Positions 1 to 8,991 of a stretch of DNA of 64,000 nt are shown here, piece by piece. Positions within the stretch are counted from its first letter, which is position 1; every line of letters starts with the position of its first letter. The DNA lies in assembly GCA_965219495.1 (NCBI GenBank), contig OZ244777.1:806001-870000 (forward strand), in the 5' to 3' direction. The DNA is from CAZPXZ01 sp965219495 (lineage in GTDB: Bacteria > Pseudomonadota > Alphaproteobacteria > Rhodobacterales > CAZPXZ01). The notes under the pieces are model-generated. The model did no database searches, was not told the origin of the DNA, and worked only from the letters and a program-made list of their open reading frames with translations. A program made the translations under genes and the position numbers.

Positions 1-249
1 TCAATCTATGTGAGCACGCACACCTGCCGGCGGCAGCACAATACCCCCCGCCCGCTCAAGCTCCCGCAGCGCCGACAGGCATCCCGCCTCCTGCAGCCGG
101 CCACGCGGATCGCGGAAATCGAAACGTGCGCAAACCTCACGCACCAAAGCCGAGCGACCGGAAAACGCATCCGGCGCCGGAAGCGCCGCCAATGTCTCCC
201 GTCCTTCGTCCGAAAACAGGGTGCGGCGAATCAGATTCTGTGCAAGCAT
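1..249 (-). pseudogene. DUF4338-type N-terminal domain fragment
   Basis: An 82-aa reading frame with the pattern RSALVREVCARFDF..PRGRLQEAGCLSALRELERAG..LPPA. This resembles the small N-terminal domain (DUF4338) found on some transposase-like and DruA-like proteins. It closes with TGA at the very left edge, far short of the several-hundred-residue usual length, so it is truncated or frameshifted; the rest may lie outside the window. It abuts an IS66 fragment read from a neighbouring frame, which points to a transposon junction. The domain call rests on pattern memory only. Confidence 0.45.
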
Positions 250-280
250 GCACCCTGATAACAGGCGCAGTACAAAAAGT

Positions 281-637
281 TCAGTAGCAAAAAGCGCAAT
301 GGGCAGGTCGCGCCCGCGTGCCCGGCCTGCCCGATTTGCCGCGCTGGCTCCTTGTCCGGGGCTCCGCCCGCGGCTTCTGCAGCCCGTCACTCGAAGGAGG
401 CTTGCTGCTGTTCCGGCTGTTCCGGCCAAGCTGCCGCTCCAGCTCTTCAAGACGTTGCCGCAGGGTCGCGTTCTCGGCTTGCAAACCAGCGAGCTGCTCG
501 TCCTTTTGTTCGAGTTGCTCCCGCAAAGCCTCAATCTGTTTCGTTCCGCCATCATCATGCGGCGGCGCCCCTTGCGCCAGGTGGGTCGGCGCTGAAAGAG
601 CCCGCAAGAACCGTCGGGGCTGAAAGCGAATCGCCAT
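281..637 (-). pseudogene. IS66-family transposase (TnpC) N-terminal fragment
   Basis: 118 residues with the IS66 TnpC N-terminal signature: a leucine-zipper-like coiled coil (QIEALREQLEQKDEQL and following, about residues 34-70) and then the basic stretch LGRNSRNSSKPPSSDG. In complete IS66 transposases this precedes a zinc-finger-like motif and a DDE domain. Here homology stops soon after KSGRPG and the frame ends, so about 75-80% of the protein is missing. No tnpA/tnpB partners are visible. It is a dead remnant next to another transposase-type fragment. Confidence 0.7.
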
Positions 638-847
638 GACGCTATGAATAGCGCAGGTTGAATCGGGTTACCAGTCCCTGCTGTTACCAGTGATTTTTCG
701 AGACAGAACTGTTCTCGCCCGTGAAACCGTCACAACCGGGCAGCATCGACCTTGCGGCAGTGGCGGGCAATGCACTCCGTGGTGCACCCACTTATCTGGG
801 CAGTTACAAATTACCGCCAAATTCGCAATCGGCACCACTGGAAAATC

Positions 848-1048
848 CTATGCCGCTCCCCGAAGCCCATCCGCAAGGCGGCGCCAGACTTCACCCGTCG
901 AAATCGTCCGAAACAGGTCTAGGCAGATCACGCAATAAATCGTCACATCGGCCGGTTTCAGCCACATCCGTTGACTCTCCCGGACGGTCTCCCGCAACAC
1001 CGCGCGGACATCATCCAGCAACAAGACACTCGCGATGACCCCAACCAA
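848..1048 (-). pseudogene. IS4-type transposase N-terminal remnant
   Basis: A 66-aa frame containing KPADVTIYCVICLDLFRTIS followed by TGEVWRRLADGLR. This resembles the N-terminal helix bundle of IS4-type transposases (a run like VTVYYVIALALY..S.REVLRCLLEGLR). It ends at a stop right after this block, with no DDE domain following. A weak continuation in the flanking 690-850 bases is possible but not convincing. It is probably a fossil, and the family assignment is tentative. Confidence 0.4.
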
Positions 1049-1294
1049 CCTCTACACAATTTGCCGGACGCGCACCGACCGACAGCACCGAGGCCGTTCT
1101 CGCCATTATACTGCTCGCTGACTGGCTGCCGCATTTGCAAGACCTTATGGTGGAGCGAAATCAATAAACAACAGCATCAATCAACTAAATGGATAATATT
1201 GCATCAAAACCGCTCAATAGCACTGAGAATTCGAAATACAGGTCCTCTGCATTCTCACTTTCATTGAAAAAGCAATTCCGGACGACCACGTTTC
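1049..1294. other. Intergenic, no gene seen
   Basis: About 250 bases between the transposase remnants and the 3' end of the deo operon. No convincing coding frame, RNA or hairpin with a T-run was found. Bases 638-847 are likewise unassigned. Confidence 0.5.
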
Positions 1295-2533
1295 TCACGT
1301 ATTGCCTTCCAATCCCAGGAACGAAGATCCGTGGTCCAACGGAGACAAGTCAAGGAATTCGGCCAAGCTTTGTCCGATGTCGGCGAAACTATCTCGAAAG
1401 CCGACCGAGCGCCTCGCCAGTCCGGAACTTCGCACCAGGATCGGTACGTTCTCACGCGTGTGATCTGCGCCGCGCCAAGTCGGGTCGCATCCATGATCCG
1501 CGGTAATGATTGCCAAGTCCCGCTGTTTCAAAAGCGATTCCAGCACCGGCAATTTCCGGTCGAAAGCCTCCAGCGCCGCCGCATATCCCGCAACGTCGCG
1601 GCGGTGACCAAAAGCCGAGTCGAATTCCACGAAGTTTGCAAAAACAATCGACCTGTCTGGCGCGTTCACCAGTTCTGCCAGTGTGGCGTCGAACAGCGCT
1701 TCGTTGCCGATAGCCTTCACACGCTTGCTGATGCCCCTGTCGGCGAATATATCGGCAATCTTGCCGACGGAGATAACGGTTCCGCCGTCGCCAGTCAGCC
1801 GATCCAGAAGGGTCTCGGACGGCGGAGACGTAGCATAGTCTCTTCGGTTGCCGGTGCGTTCAAACGTCGCAGCAGAAGTGCCACAGAACGGCCGAGCAAT
1901 GACCCGGCCCACATTGTAAGCGTCCACGAGTTCCCTGGCGGTCTCGCAAACCCCGAAAAGACGTTGGAGGCCGAAACTCCGTTCGTGGGCGGCAATCTGG
2001 AATACGGAATCGGCAGACGTGTAGACAATTGGTTTGCCGGTTCGAAGATGTTCGTCTCCGAGTTCCTCGATAATGGCGGTACCGGATGCGTGCCTGTTTC
2101 CGAGAACGCCCGGCAATCGGGCACGCTCAATAAGACTGTCCACCAAGCTGTCTGGGAAGCAGGGATCCTCCCGCGGAAAATAGCCCCAGTCCACGGTCAC
2201 GGGTACGCCCGCCATCTCCCAGTGACCACTAGGCGTGTCCTTGCCCTTTGAGCGCTCCGAAGCGCAACCGTGGAGGCCCTCCGGCTCAACCTCTCCATTC
2301 AGCCCGGCGGGAACATGGCCGGTGCTTATTTCCGCCGCCCGCGCCAGGCCCCATCGTGTCAGGTTAGGCAGATAGAGCATTCCCGACCGCAATTCCTCCT
2401 TGTCCGCCAAGCCTTGCGCACATGCCACGGCAATGTTTCCCAATGTATTCGCTCCCTCGTCGCCGAACTTGTCTGCGTCCGGCGCCCCTCCGATGCCGAG
2501 GGAGTCCATCATCAATACTGCTGCGCGGGCCAT
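1295..2533 (-). CDS. deoB: Phosphopentomutase
   Basis: 412 aa. Interconverts (deoxy)ribose 1-phosphate and 5-phosphate, feeding DeoC; cytosolic, Mn-dependent, alkaline-phosphatase-like fold. The N-terminus has the metal-binding MMDSLGIGGAPDA motif, followed by DEGANTLGNIA. The phosphoacceptor Thr lies in KDTPSGHWEMAG, and the C-terminal metal ligands are in ITADHGCDP and DHTRENVP. The frame is open 56 codons further upstream, but that extension overlaps deoA and is unlike DeoB. The ATG at 2533 gives the family-typical N-terminus, 10 bp after the deoA stop. Last gene of the nucleoside operon. Appears intact. Confidence 0.95.
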   Translation of the reverse strand: MARAAVLMMDSLGIGGAPDADKFGDEGANTLGNIAVACAQGLADKEELRSGMLYLPNLTRWGLARAAEISTGHVPAGLNGEVEPEGLHGCASERSKGKDTPSGHWEMAGVPVTVDWGYFPREDPCFPDSLVDSLIERARLPGVLGNRHASGTAIIEELGDEHLRTGKPIVYTSADSVFQIAAHERSFGLQRLFGVCETARELVDAYNVGRVIARPFCGTSAATFERTGNRRDYATSPPSETLLDRLTGDGGTVISVGKIADIFADRGISKRVKAIGNEALFDATLAELVNAPDRSIVFANFVEFDSAFGHRRDVAGYAAALEAFDRKLPVLESLLKQRDLAIITADHGCDPTWRGADHTRENVPILVRSSGLARRSVGFRDSFADIGQSLAEFLDLSPLDHGSSFLGLEGNT

Positions 2534-2543
2534 CTGAAGAAGG

Positions 2544-3902
2544 CTATGCTCGCACAAGATCTTCCGGTCGTACCCGGCTGGCGATGGGCGCAGGCGTCTC
2601 CGGCGGATCCGCAACAAGTCTGAATGCATCCTGCAACTGTTCCGCCGCGGCTTCCGCCGCCGAATCCTCCCGCGCATGCACGTAAGCCAAATGCCGGTCA
2701 CCGTTGATTTCGGTGCCTATGCCTGCGATTTCGCTGAAGCCAACAGCGTGATCGATTGCCTGATCGGCGCGAGTTCTGCCCCCGCCAAGCCTGATGATGG
2801 CGAGACCGACGCTTCTGGTGTCTACCGTTCCGACGAATCCTGTGCCCGACGCAAATACCGGCCTCACAATTCTAGCTCGGGGAAAAAGACGGTCCAGCGA
2901 ACGCAAGAGATCGGAAGGTCCCCCAAGGGCGGCAATCATTCGTTCGAAACATTCGGCCGCTGCCCCGGATGCGAGAGTTCTCTGCACATCCTCCTCCGCT
3001 GCGGAGATTGAATGTGATCGACCGCTTCCATGTAGCAGCTCAGCCGCCAAACCGAGCGTAACTTCATGCAAGCGTGGGTCGCATCCATCACCCTTCAGGA
3101 CTTCGATCGCCTCCCTGACTTCCAGTGCATTGCCTGCTGTGCGACCCAGCACCTGGTTCATGTCGGTCAGCAAGGCAGATGTCTTCATCCCCGCGCCAAC
3201 TCCGACCGAAACGATGGATTCGGCTAGCTCCCGCGCCGCTTCCGGCGTGACGGCAAAGGCGCCGCTTCCGAACTTCACGTCCATCACCAGCGAGCCGATC
3301 CCCGAGGCAAGCTTCTTGGAAAGAATGGAAGCCGTGATCAAAGGAGTGGATTCGACCGTCGCGGTTACGTCTCGAACCGAGTAGATCCGTTTGTCGGCCG
3401 GAGCCCAGTCCGCGGTCTGGCCGATGATCGCACACCCCGCAGAAAGTACTGCCGATCGAAACCGATCTATACCGGGCGCCGTGTCATAACCCGGAATGCT
3501 GTCTAGTTTGTCCAATGTGCCGCCGGTGTGTCCCAATCCCCGTCCGGATACCATCGGCACGAAGCATCCGTTGGCCGCCAGAATTGGCGCAAGAATCAGG
3601 GAAACCTTGTCCCCCACCCCGCCAGTGGAATGTTTGTCGACTACTGGACCGGGAGCCATGCCGCGCCAGTCCAGCACATTGCCTGAATCGCGCATGGCCC
3701 GGGTGAGCGCCACCGTCTCCGCCATATCCATGCCGCGAAAATACACGGCCATCGCAAAGGCGGCGGTCTGGCTATCGGAAATCGATTGGTCCGCAATGCC
3801 CTTTATGAACAGGCCAATTTCATCCGCGTCCAGCCTGCCGCCATCGCGTTTCTTGCGAATAATCTCCTGCGGCAGGAATCCGGCCCGTCCTCTACTCGCC
3901 AT
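2544..3902 (-). CDS. deoA: Thymidine phosphorylase
   Basis: 452 aa, cytosolic. Phosphorolyses thymidine or deoxyuridine to the base plus deoxyribose 1-phosphate. The glycosyltransferase family 3 fold is clear: N-terminal helical segment (PQEIIRKKRDGG..L), phosphate-binding KHSTGGVGDKVS at about residue 90, then VPMVSGRGLGHTGGTLDKL, and SGIGSLVMDVKFGSGAF in the central domain. Length matches the family (about 440 aa). The ATG at 3902 overlaps the stop of the upstream dehydrogenase gene by 11 bases, implying translational coupling. Its product goes to DeoB and then DeoC, both in the same operon. Confidence 0.95.
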   Translation of the reverse strand: MASRGRAGFLPQEIIRKKRDGGRLDADEIGLFIKGIADQSISDSQTAAFAMAVYFRGMDMAETVALTRAMRDSGNVLDWRGMAPGPVVDKHSTGGVGDKVSLILAPILAANGCFVPMVSGRGLGHTGGTLDKLDSIPGYDTAPGIDRFRSAVLSAGCAIIGQTADWAPADKRIYSVRDVTATVESTPLITASILSKKLASGIGSLVMDVKFGSGAFAVTPEAARELAESIVSVGVGAGMKTSALLTDMNQVLGRTAGNALEVREAIEVLKGDGCDPRLHEVTLGLAAELLHGSGRSHSISAAEEDVQRTLASGAAAECFERMIAALGGPSDLLRSLDRLFPRARIVRPVFASGTGFVGTVDTRSVGLAIIRLGGGRTRADQAIDHAVGFSEIAGIGTEINGDRHLAYVHAREDSAAEAAAEQLQDAFRLVADPPETPAPIASRVRPEDLVRA

Positions 3903-6276
3903 ATGGAACCCAGATGTTCTTCACCTGCGTCGCCGCCCTGAGATAATCCCTGCCCTCGCCCTGCCGGGAGTCAAACCAGTCGCGCTTCCTCCCGTAGTTC
4001 ACCCAGGTCTGCTTGAGATTGCCGGTCGACGCTGCTTCGACCATCGCCGAACCCTCCATTGAACCGTCATACCAGAGCGCATCTACATCGTCGTGTTCCG
4101 TCAACGTCCTAGCCAAGATGTCTCTTTCGCCCGTTACGATATTGACCACACCCCCAGGCAGGTCGGAAGTTTCGAACACCTGGTAAAGGTCGGTGGCGGA
4201 CAGAGGATGCGGCTCGCTTGGAACCACGACAACCGTGTTGCCCATCGAGATGGCGGGCGCGACCATCGAGACGAAGCCAAGCAACGGCGGTTCAACCGGG
4301 CATACGAGACCGATCACGCCAACCGGTTCGTTCATCGCCAACGTCACATCACGAAGCGGTGGACTGTGCACGATTCCTTCATGCTTGTCCGCCCACGCCG
4401 CGTAGGTGAAAAGGCGCCCGGTCGCCGCTTCAACTTCGCGACGGCTGCGGGAACGGCTCGTTCCGGTCATGGCCATGATCCGGTCTTGGAACTCGCGGCC
4501 GCGCGCATCCAAGTTTTCCGCGATGTAGTAGAGGATTTGCGCACGGTAGTGCGGCGTCGAACGCGTCCAGGCGCTGGCCTTATGCGCTGCTTCCACCGCG
4601 TCGCGGATATCCTTTCGATTGCCTTCGCCTACCTCGCCGACGATCTCGCCCTCCGGCGACAGCACCGGCCGATTGTAGTTGCCGTCCGGTCGTTTCTGTT
4701 TCCCACCGATGTACATCTTGGCAGTGCGGTCGACCGCCGGAACGGCCCGGGGCAATGCCGGCATGGGAGTTGGCCGCGGAGCGTCTGCCTCATAGGATGG
4801 CAGCGATGATTCCCACGCCGGTTTGAGGTAGGCCAGCAATCCTTCCCTGCCGCCTTCCCTGCCAAAACCGGATTCTCGGTAACCTCCGAATCCGCAGGCC
4901 GCGTCAAACAGGTTAGTCGAATTGATCCAGACGACGCCAGCCTTGAGCTTCGGCGCCACGTCCAGCGCCAGATTGATGTTCTCCGACCATACACTTGCCG
5001 CCAAGCCGTAACGGGAGTTGTTGGCCAGCGCGACAGCTTCGTCCGGTGTGCGGAAGCTCATTACCGCCAATACAGGACCAAATATCTCAACACTTGCAAC
5101 CGTTGCCGCCGGCGAAACGCCGGTGAAAAGGCTGGGCGGGTAAAACAGGCCCTCCTTCGGGCAGGCCCAACTCGGCTGCCACAACTCGGCGCCTTCCTCC
5201 TGTCCCTGCCGCACCAGGGACTCGATTCGTTCAAGCTGGACCGGCGCGACTATCGCACCGATATCGATGGACTTGTCTAGCGGATCGCCCACCCGCAGCG
5301 TCTCCATGCGCGCCTTCAGTTTGGCAACTGTTCGCTCTTCGATTCCTTCTTGCACCAGAAGACGGGATCCGGCGCAGCACACCTGGCCTTGATTGAACCA
5401 GATCGCGTCGACAACACCTTCCACTGCGCTGTCCAAGTCGGCGTCTTCAAATACAATGAACGGGGACTTGCCGCCAAGTTCCAACGTCAGCTTCTTGCCG
5501 GTCCCGGCTGTCGCGGTTCGAATTTCCCGGCCGACTTGCGTTGATCCAGTGAATGCGATCTTGTCGATTCCGGGATGCCGGACGATCAACTCTCCGGTGG
5601 AACCCGGTCCCGTCACGATGTTGACGACACCGCCCGGTAGCCCGGCTTGTCGGCATAGGTCGGAAAACAGCAGCGCTGTCAGGCCGGTGTACTCCGCCGG
5701 TTTCAGGACAATCGTGTTGCCCGCGGCAAGTGCGGGTGCGACCTTCCACGCCAGCATCAACAAAGGAAAGTTCCAGGGAATGATCTGGCCAGCCACTCCG
5801 ACCGGAAGATGGTCCGGGAACTCGCTTCCGAGAAGCTGCGCCCACCCGGCATGATGATAGAAATGCCGAGCCACGAGGGGAATGTCGATATCGCGGGTTT
5901 CCCGGATCGGCTTGCCGTTGTCCATGCTCTCCAGAACCGATAGCAGCCGCCCGTGCTTCTGGATGAGCCGCGCCAAGGCGTAGAGGTGCCGAGCCCTTAC
6001 GTGCCCCGCCAGGCTTCCCCAAGACGGCTGCACGTGACGGGCGGCGGAAACCGCCCGATCCACGTCCTCGGCGTTGCCGATTGCGATTTCTGCAAGCTTT
6101 TCACCATTTGCCGGATTGAACGAATTCATCCACTTGCCGCTCTTTGGTTTCGTCCAGTCGCCTCCGATGAAATGCCAGAATGATCCTCCGTACCGTTCGA
6201 GCCAGCGGCGGGCCTCGGTATCGGCCTCGGGCGCGGGACCGTATTCCATGCTCTCGAAAACTCTCGCGACATTCAT
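3892..6276 (-). CDS. Two-domain aldehyde dehydrogenase family protein in deo operon
   Basis: 794 aa, about 1.6 times a normal aldehyde dehydrogenase. Residues 1-490 form a complete ALDH: PWNFPLLML and KPAEYTGLTALL (NAD-binding), LELGGKSPFIVFEDADLD (general-base Glu) and FNQGQVCCAGSRL (catalytic Cys). Residues about 535-794 are a second, shortened ALDH-like domain with AMNEPVGVIGLVCP and LPGGVVNIVTG but no GQxC loop, so it looks non-catalytic and may be structural. Such fusions occur beside deoC in proteobacteria. Inferred job: oxidise the acetaldehyde released by DeoC. Lies between deoC (9-bp gap) and deoA (overlap). Confidence 0.85.
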   Translation of the reverse strand: MNVARVFESMEYGPAPEADTEARRWLERYGGSFWHFIGGDWTKPKSGKWMNSFNPANGEKLAEIAIGNAEDVDRAVSAARHVQPSWGSLAGHVRARHLYALARLIQKHGRLLSVLESMDNGKPIRETRDIDIPLVARHFYHHAGWAQLLGSEFPDHLPVGVAGQIIPWNFPLLMLAWKVAPALAAGNTIVLKPAEYTGLTALLFSDLCRQAGLPGGVVNIVTGPGSTGELIVRHPGIDKIAFTGSTQVGREIRTATAGTGKKLTLELGGKSPFIVFEDADLDSAVEGVVDAIWFNQGQVCCAGSRLLVQEGIEERTVAKLKARMETLRVGDPLDKSIDIGAIVAPVQLERIESLVRQGQEEGAELWQPSWACPKEGLFYPPSLFTGVSPAATVASVEIFGPVLAVMSFRTPDEAVALANNSRYGLAASVWSENINLALDVAPKLKAGVVWINSTNLFDAACGFGGYRESGFGREGGREGLLAYLKPAWESSLPSYEADAPRPTPMPALPRAVPAVDRTAKMYIGGKQKRPDGNYNRPVLSPEGEIVGEVGEGNRKDIRDAVEAAHKASAWTRSTPHYRAQILYYIAENLDARGREFQDRIMAMTGTSRSRSRREVEAATGRLFTYAAWADKHEGIVHSPPLRDVTLAMNEPVGVIGLVCPVEPPLLGFVSMVAPAISMGNTVVVVPSEPHPLSATDLYQVFETSDLPGGVVNIVTGERDILARTLTEHDDVDALWYDGSMEGSAMVEAASTGNLKQTWVNYGRKRDWFDSRQGEGRDYLRAATQVKNIWVPYGE

Positions 6277-6285
6277 TTGCGGATC

Positions 6286-7320
6286 TCATCCCATTGGGTG
6301 GCGGAAGCCCGCGGAATAGCGGCCAGTGACAAAGTGCTCAAGCTGCCGTTCGATATCTCCGAGCAGGCTGGAGGCTCCGATTCGGAAGAGCCCGGGATCC
6401 AGCCAAGGCCGTCCCAACTCATCCTTCATCAAGTAAAGAAAACCAAGCACGGACTTCGCAGTACTGATTCCTCCGGCTGGCTTGAACCCTATTTTGTGTC
6501 CGGTTCGTTCGAAGTAGTCACGGATGCTCCGAACCATCACGAGCGACACCGGCAACGTCGCGTTCACCGGCTCCTTTCCGGTCGAAGTCTTCACAAAATC
6601 GCTTCCCGCCATCATGCAGACCATTGATGCCTTGGCGACATTGCGAAGTGTCGCCAGTTCGCCTGTGGCCAGAATGGATTTCATATGGGCCGAACCGCAG
6701 CGTTCCCGAAACCTGCGCACTTCATCGAAGAGCAACTGCCAATCGCCGGTCAGCACGTGGCGACGCGAAATCACGATGTCGATTTCCTCCGCCCCCTCCG
6801 CAACGCTGAATTCGATCTCTGCAAGACGTGATTTCAGTGAGGAAAGGCCAGTCGGAAAACCGGTAGAAACCGCAGCGACCGGAATCCCGCTCCCGGCCAT
6901 TGCGTCGACTGCGACCGGGACCATTTCGTGATAGACGCAGACTGCGCCCGTAGAGATCCGCCGGTCTCCCATTCCCAGCCGCTGTAACAGTTCAGCGTCT
7001 ATGGGCTGGCGCGCCTTGGCACAGAGGCGCCGCACGCGTCCATGGGTATCGTCGCCCGATAGCGTCGTCAGATCGATGCAAGAAACCGCTTTCAGCAGCC
7101 AAGCGGCCTGCCACTCCTTCTTTACGGAACGCCGGGTCAGGAGCGTCTTCGCCCGCCGCTCCACGGCACTAAGATTGGCATGCACATCCTCAATCCAGTC
7201 CGCATGGAACGGCGTGCCTGGATTCCGCACGAGCGGTTCCGGAGGCGCACCGGCCGCTTCGACAATTGAGTGGATCGTCGCTCCGCCCTCGGACACGCTG
7301 TCGGTTTTCGGTCGCGTCAT
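6286..7320 (-). CDS. deoC: Deoxyribose-phosphate aldolase
   Basis: 344 aa. Cleaves deoxyribose 5-phosphate to acetaldehyde and glyceraldehyde 3-phosphate through a Schiff base. The lysine is K244 in DFVKTSTGK; the second active-site lysine is K214 in MKSILATGEL. SCIDLTTLSGDDT near residue 80 is the substrate loop. The frame is open to 7383, but the ATG at 7320 follows an AGGGAGA Shine-Dalgarno at good spacing, so I chose it. The N-terminal extension relative to the E. coli enzyme (259 aa) is typical of the longer class. The acetaldehyde is probably taken by the next gene. Confidence 0.93.
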   Translation of the reverse strand: MTRPKTDSVSEGGATIHSIVEAAGAPPEPLVRNPGTPFHADWIEDVHANLSAVERRAKTLLTRRSVKKEWQAAWLLKAVSCIDLTTLSGDDTHGRVRRLCAKARQPIDAELLQRLGMGDRRISTGAVCVYHEMVPVAVDAMAGSGIPVAAVSTGFPTGLSSLKSRLAEIEFSVAEGAEEIDIVISRRHVLTGDWQLLFDEVRRFRERCGSAHMKSILATGELATLRNVAKASMVCMMAGSDFVKTSTGKEPVNATLPVSLVMVRSIRDYFERTGHKIGFKPAGGISTAKSVLGFLYLMKDELGRPWLDPGLFRIGASSLLGDIERQLEHFVTGRYSAGFRHPMG

Positions 7321-7451
7321 TCCCGCGTTCTCCCTCGCAGCGATATGCGTCTGCAATTCGCACGCGATTGGCGGCCGGAACACCCCTGGATGGCTCGCCA
7401 GGTCCAGCGAACTGTTGCCGGGAACCGTCGCATTCTACCGCTGCTGACCTT

Positions 7452-8276
7452 TCAATCGAGAACAAGGCCGGCTATGAACCGAGTCACAAGCCGCAGGAGA
7501 CGTTCGCCAGCCTTGAAAGTCTGTTCCATGGTTTCTCCGTGGCTGAGCGTCCGATCCTGCAATCCGGCGGCCAGATTCGTGATTACGGAAATTGCTGCGA
7601 CGCGCATCCCGCAGTGCACCGCCGCCAGACATTCCGGTACCGTCGACATTCCGACTGCACTTGCCCCGAGCGACTGAAATGCCCAAATTTCGGCGGGCGT
7701 TTCAAAATTCGGCCCCGGATACCATAGATAGACGCCTTCATACACGTCCACGGATTCTTCTGCGGCCGCCTGCTTGATACTGTTGCGAAGTTCGGAATCG
7801 TATGCATTCGACATGTCAAAGAACCGGGGACCAACCGAATCGTCGTTCGGTCCCGTCAGTGGATTGATCCCTGACCAGTTGACGTGGTCCTTGATCACCA
7901 TCAAGCTGCCCGCGACCTTGGAAGGCAGCAGGGAGCCGGCGGCATTTGTCAGTAGCAGGACCTCACATCCAATGGACCGGCAGGTTCGAATCGGGATTAC
8001 GAGCCGGTCAGGGGGAATGCCTTCATAGGCGTGCGCCCGCCCCCGCATGCAGGCAATGGTCCGGCCTTCAATTTCGCCCACAACCATTTCGCCCGCATGC
8101 CCTTCGACATTTGGCGCCGGGAATCCGGGAAGGTCGGCGTAAGGTATTCTCACCGCATTCGAGAGCACTTCCGACAGACCACCCAGACCGCTGCCCAGCA
8201 TCAGGGCAATTTTGGGCTTGTGGAGCCCGATCCGCCCCCGGATGCGCTCCGCCGACAACTCGATCTCTTCATTCAT
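7452..8276 (-). CDS. punA: Purine nucleoside phosphorylase (trimeric type)
   Basis: 274 aa. Phosphorolyses inosine or guanosine (deoxy forms included) to the base and pentose 1-phosphate. Family marks of the low-mass trimeric PNPs: MLGSGLGGLSE phosphate loop, GHAGEMVVGEIEGR, RGRAHAYEG, LTNAAGSLLPS, GVYLWYPGPNFETPAEI and VGMSTVPECLAA. The frame is open upstream to 8414, but the ATG at 8276 overlaps the cdd stop as ATGA (8273-8276), the usual coupled arrangement, and gives a standard-length enzyme. Supplies deoxyribose or ribose 1-phosphate to DeoB. Confidence 0.93.
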   Translation of the reverse strand: MNEEIELSAERIRGRIGLHKPKIALMLGSGLGGLSEVLSNAVRIPYADLPGFPAPNVEGHAGEMVVGEIEGRTIACMRGRAHAYEGIPPDRLVIPIRTCRSIGCEVLLLTNAAGSLLPSKVAGSLMVIKDHVNWSGINPLTGPNDDSVGPRFFDMSNAYDSELRNSIKQAAAEESVDVYEGVYLWYPGPNFETPAEIWAFQSLGASAVGMSTVPECLAAVHCGMRVAAISVITNLAAGLQDRTLSHGETMEQTFKAGERLLRLVTRFIAGLVLD

Positions 8277-8671
8277 GGCAGATTTTCCGGGCCGAACGAG
8301 ACGGGCAGCAATTCGGCCACCGTCATGGAAGCCCGAATGCCGTTTGGTCCGCAAATGTGCACCAGGGCATCCGGCGCGGCGAATTCCCGGATCTTCTGAC
8401 GGCATCCGCCGCAAGGAGTTACCAGCGGTTCCCCAATACCGGCAACCGCTATTTCCTTGATTGACGAATCACCTCCCATGACCATCGCAGCGATTGCTGA
8501 TGCCTCAGAGCAGATGCCTTCGGGATACGCGGCATTTTCTACATTGCACCCCGTATAAAGCCGCCCGCTTTCCGCCCTGAGCGCCGTGCCAACGCGAAAC
8601 TTCGAATACGGCGCGTAGGCAAGCTCCATGGATGCGACCGCGGCGGCGACAAGTTCTTCCCTGTCGTTCAT
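8273..8671 (-). CDS. cdd: Cytidine deaminase
   Basis: 132 aa, homotetramer-type zinc enzyme converting (deoxy)cytidine to (deoxy)uridine. Motifs: APYSKFRVG near residue 21, NVENAAYPEGICSEASAI (zinc Cys and the proton-shuttle Glu; CSE in place of the common CAE), and PCGGCRQKIREF (two zinc Cys). The ATG at 8671 follows AGGGAACG. An upstream in-frame extension to 8722 is ignored because it lacks similarity. First recognised gene of the nucleoside operon. Its start overlaps the stop of a small upstream ORF as ATGA. Confidence 0.93.
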   Translation of the reverse strand: MNDREELVAAAVASMELAYAPYSKFRVGTALRAESGRLYTGCNVENAAYPEGICSEASAIAAMVMGGDSSIKEIAVAGIGEPLVTPCGGCRQKIREFAAPDALVHICGPNGIRASMTVAELLPVSFGPENLP

Positions 8672-8922
8672 CGTTCCCTGACGTACACCGTACCGCCCGC
8701 TTTCGAAGCAACTACCCGCCAAACAAACTCGGCGAATCCCGGCGCAGCCAAGAGACTGGGAATTGCATCGATGCCGAACGGAACCCCGCTTGTTAAACCC
8801 GACGGGCGCGAATGCCCGTGCAAGCGAGGCTCATAGTTCCATAACCGGCGTGGGCCCGCAACGGGACCAGACCGGGAAACGAAATTATCAACCTGCCGCA
8901 TGGAAACAATTGGTATGAGCAA
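8668..8922 (-). CDS. Small hypothetical ORF coupled to cdd
   Basis: 84 aa, unrecognised. Its TGA overlaps the cdd ATG (ATGA at 8668-8671), the same spacing used between cdd and punA. That is the only reason to take it seriously. The C-terminal half (VPFGIDAIPSLLAAPGFAEF, then VWRVVASKAGG) reads like real protein; the N-terminal half does not. It could be a translated leader, the tail of a lost operon gene, or chance. Confidence 0.25.
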   Translation of the reverse strand: MLIPIVSMRQVDNFVSRSGPVAGPRRLWNYEPRLHGHSRPSGLTSGVPFGIDAIPSLLAAPGFAEFVWRVVASKAGGTVYVRER

Positions 8923-8991
8923 ATCGACGTAACGGATTGTCCAATTGGACGAAACCTACTTCACGATCCTTCGCGACCAGGCAACAGGCAA

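Noticed and set aside
1331..2251. 306-aa plus-strand frame opposite deoB
   Set aside because: Antisense shadow; deoB on the other strand has complete family motifs.
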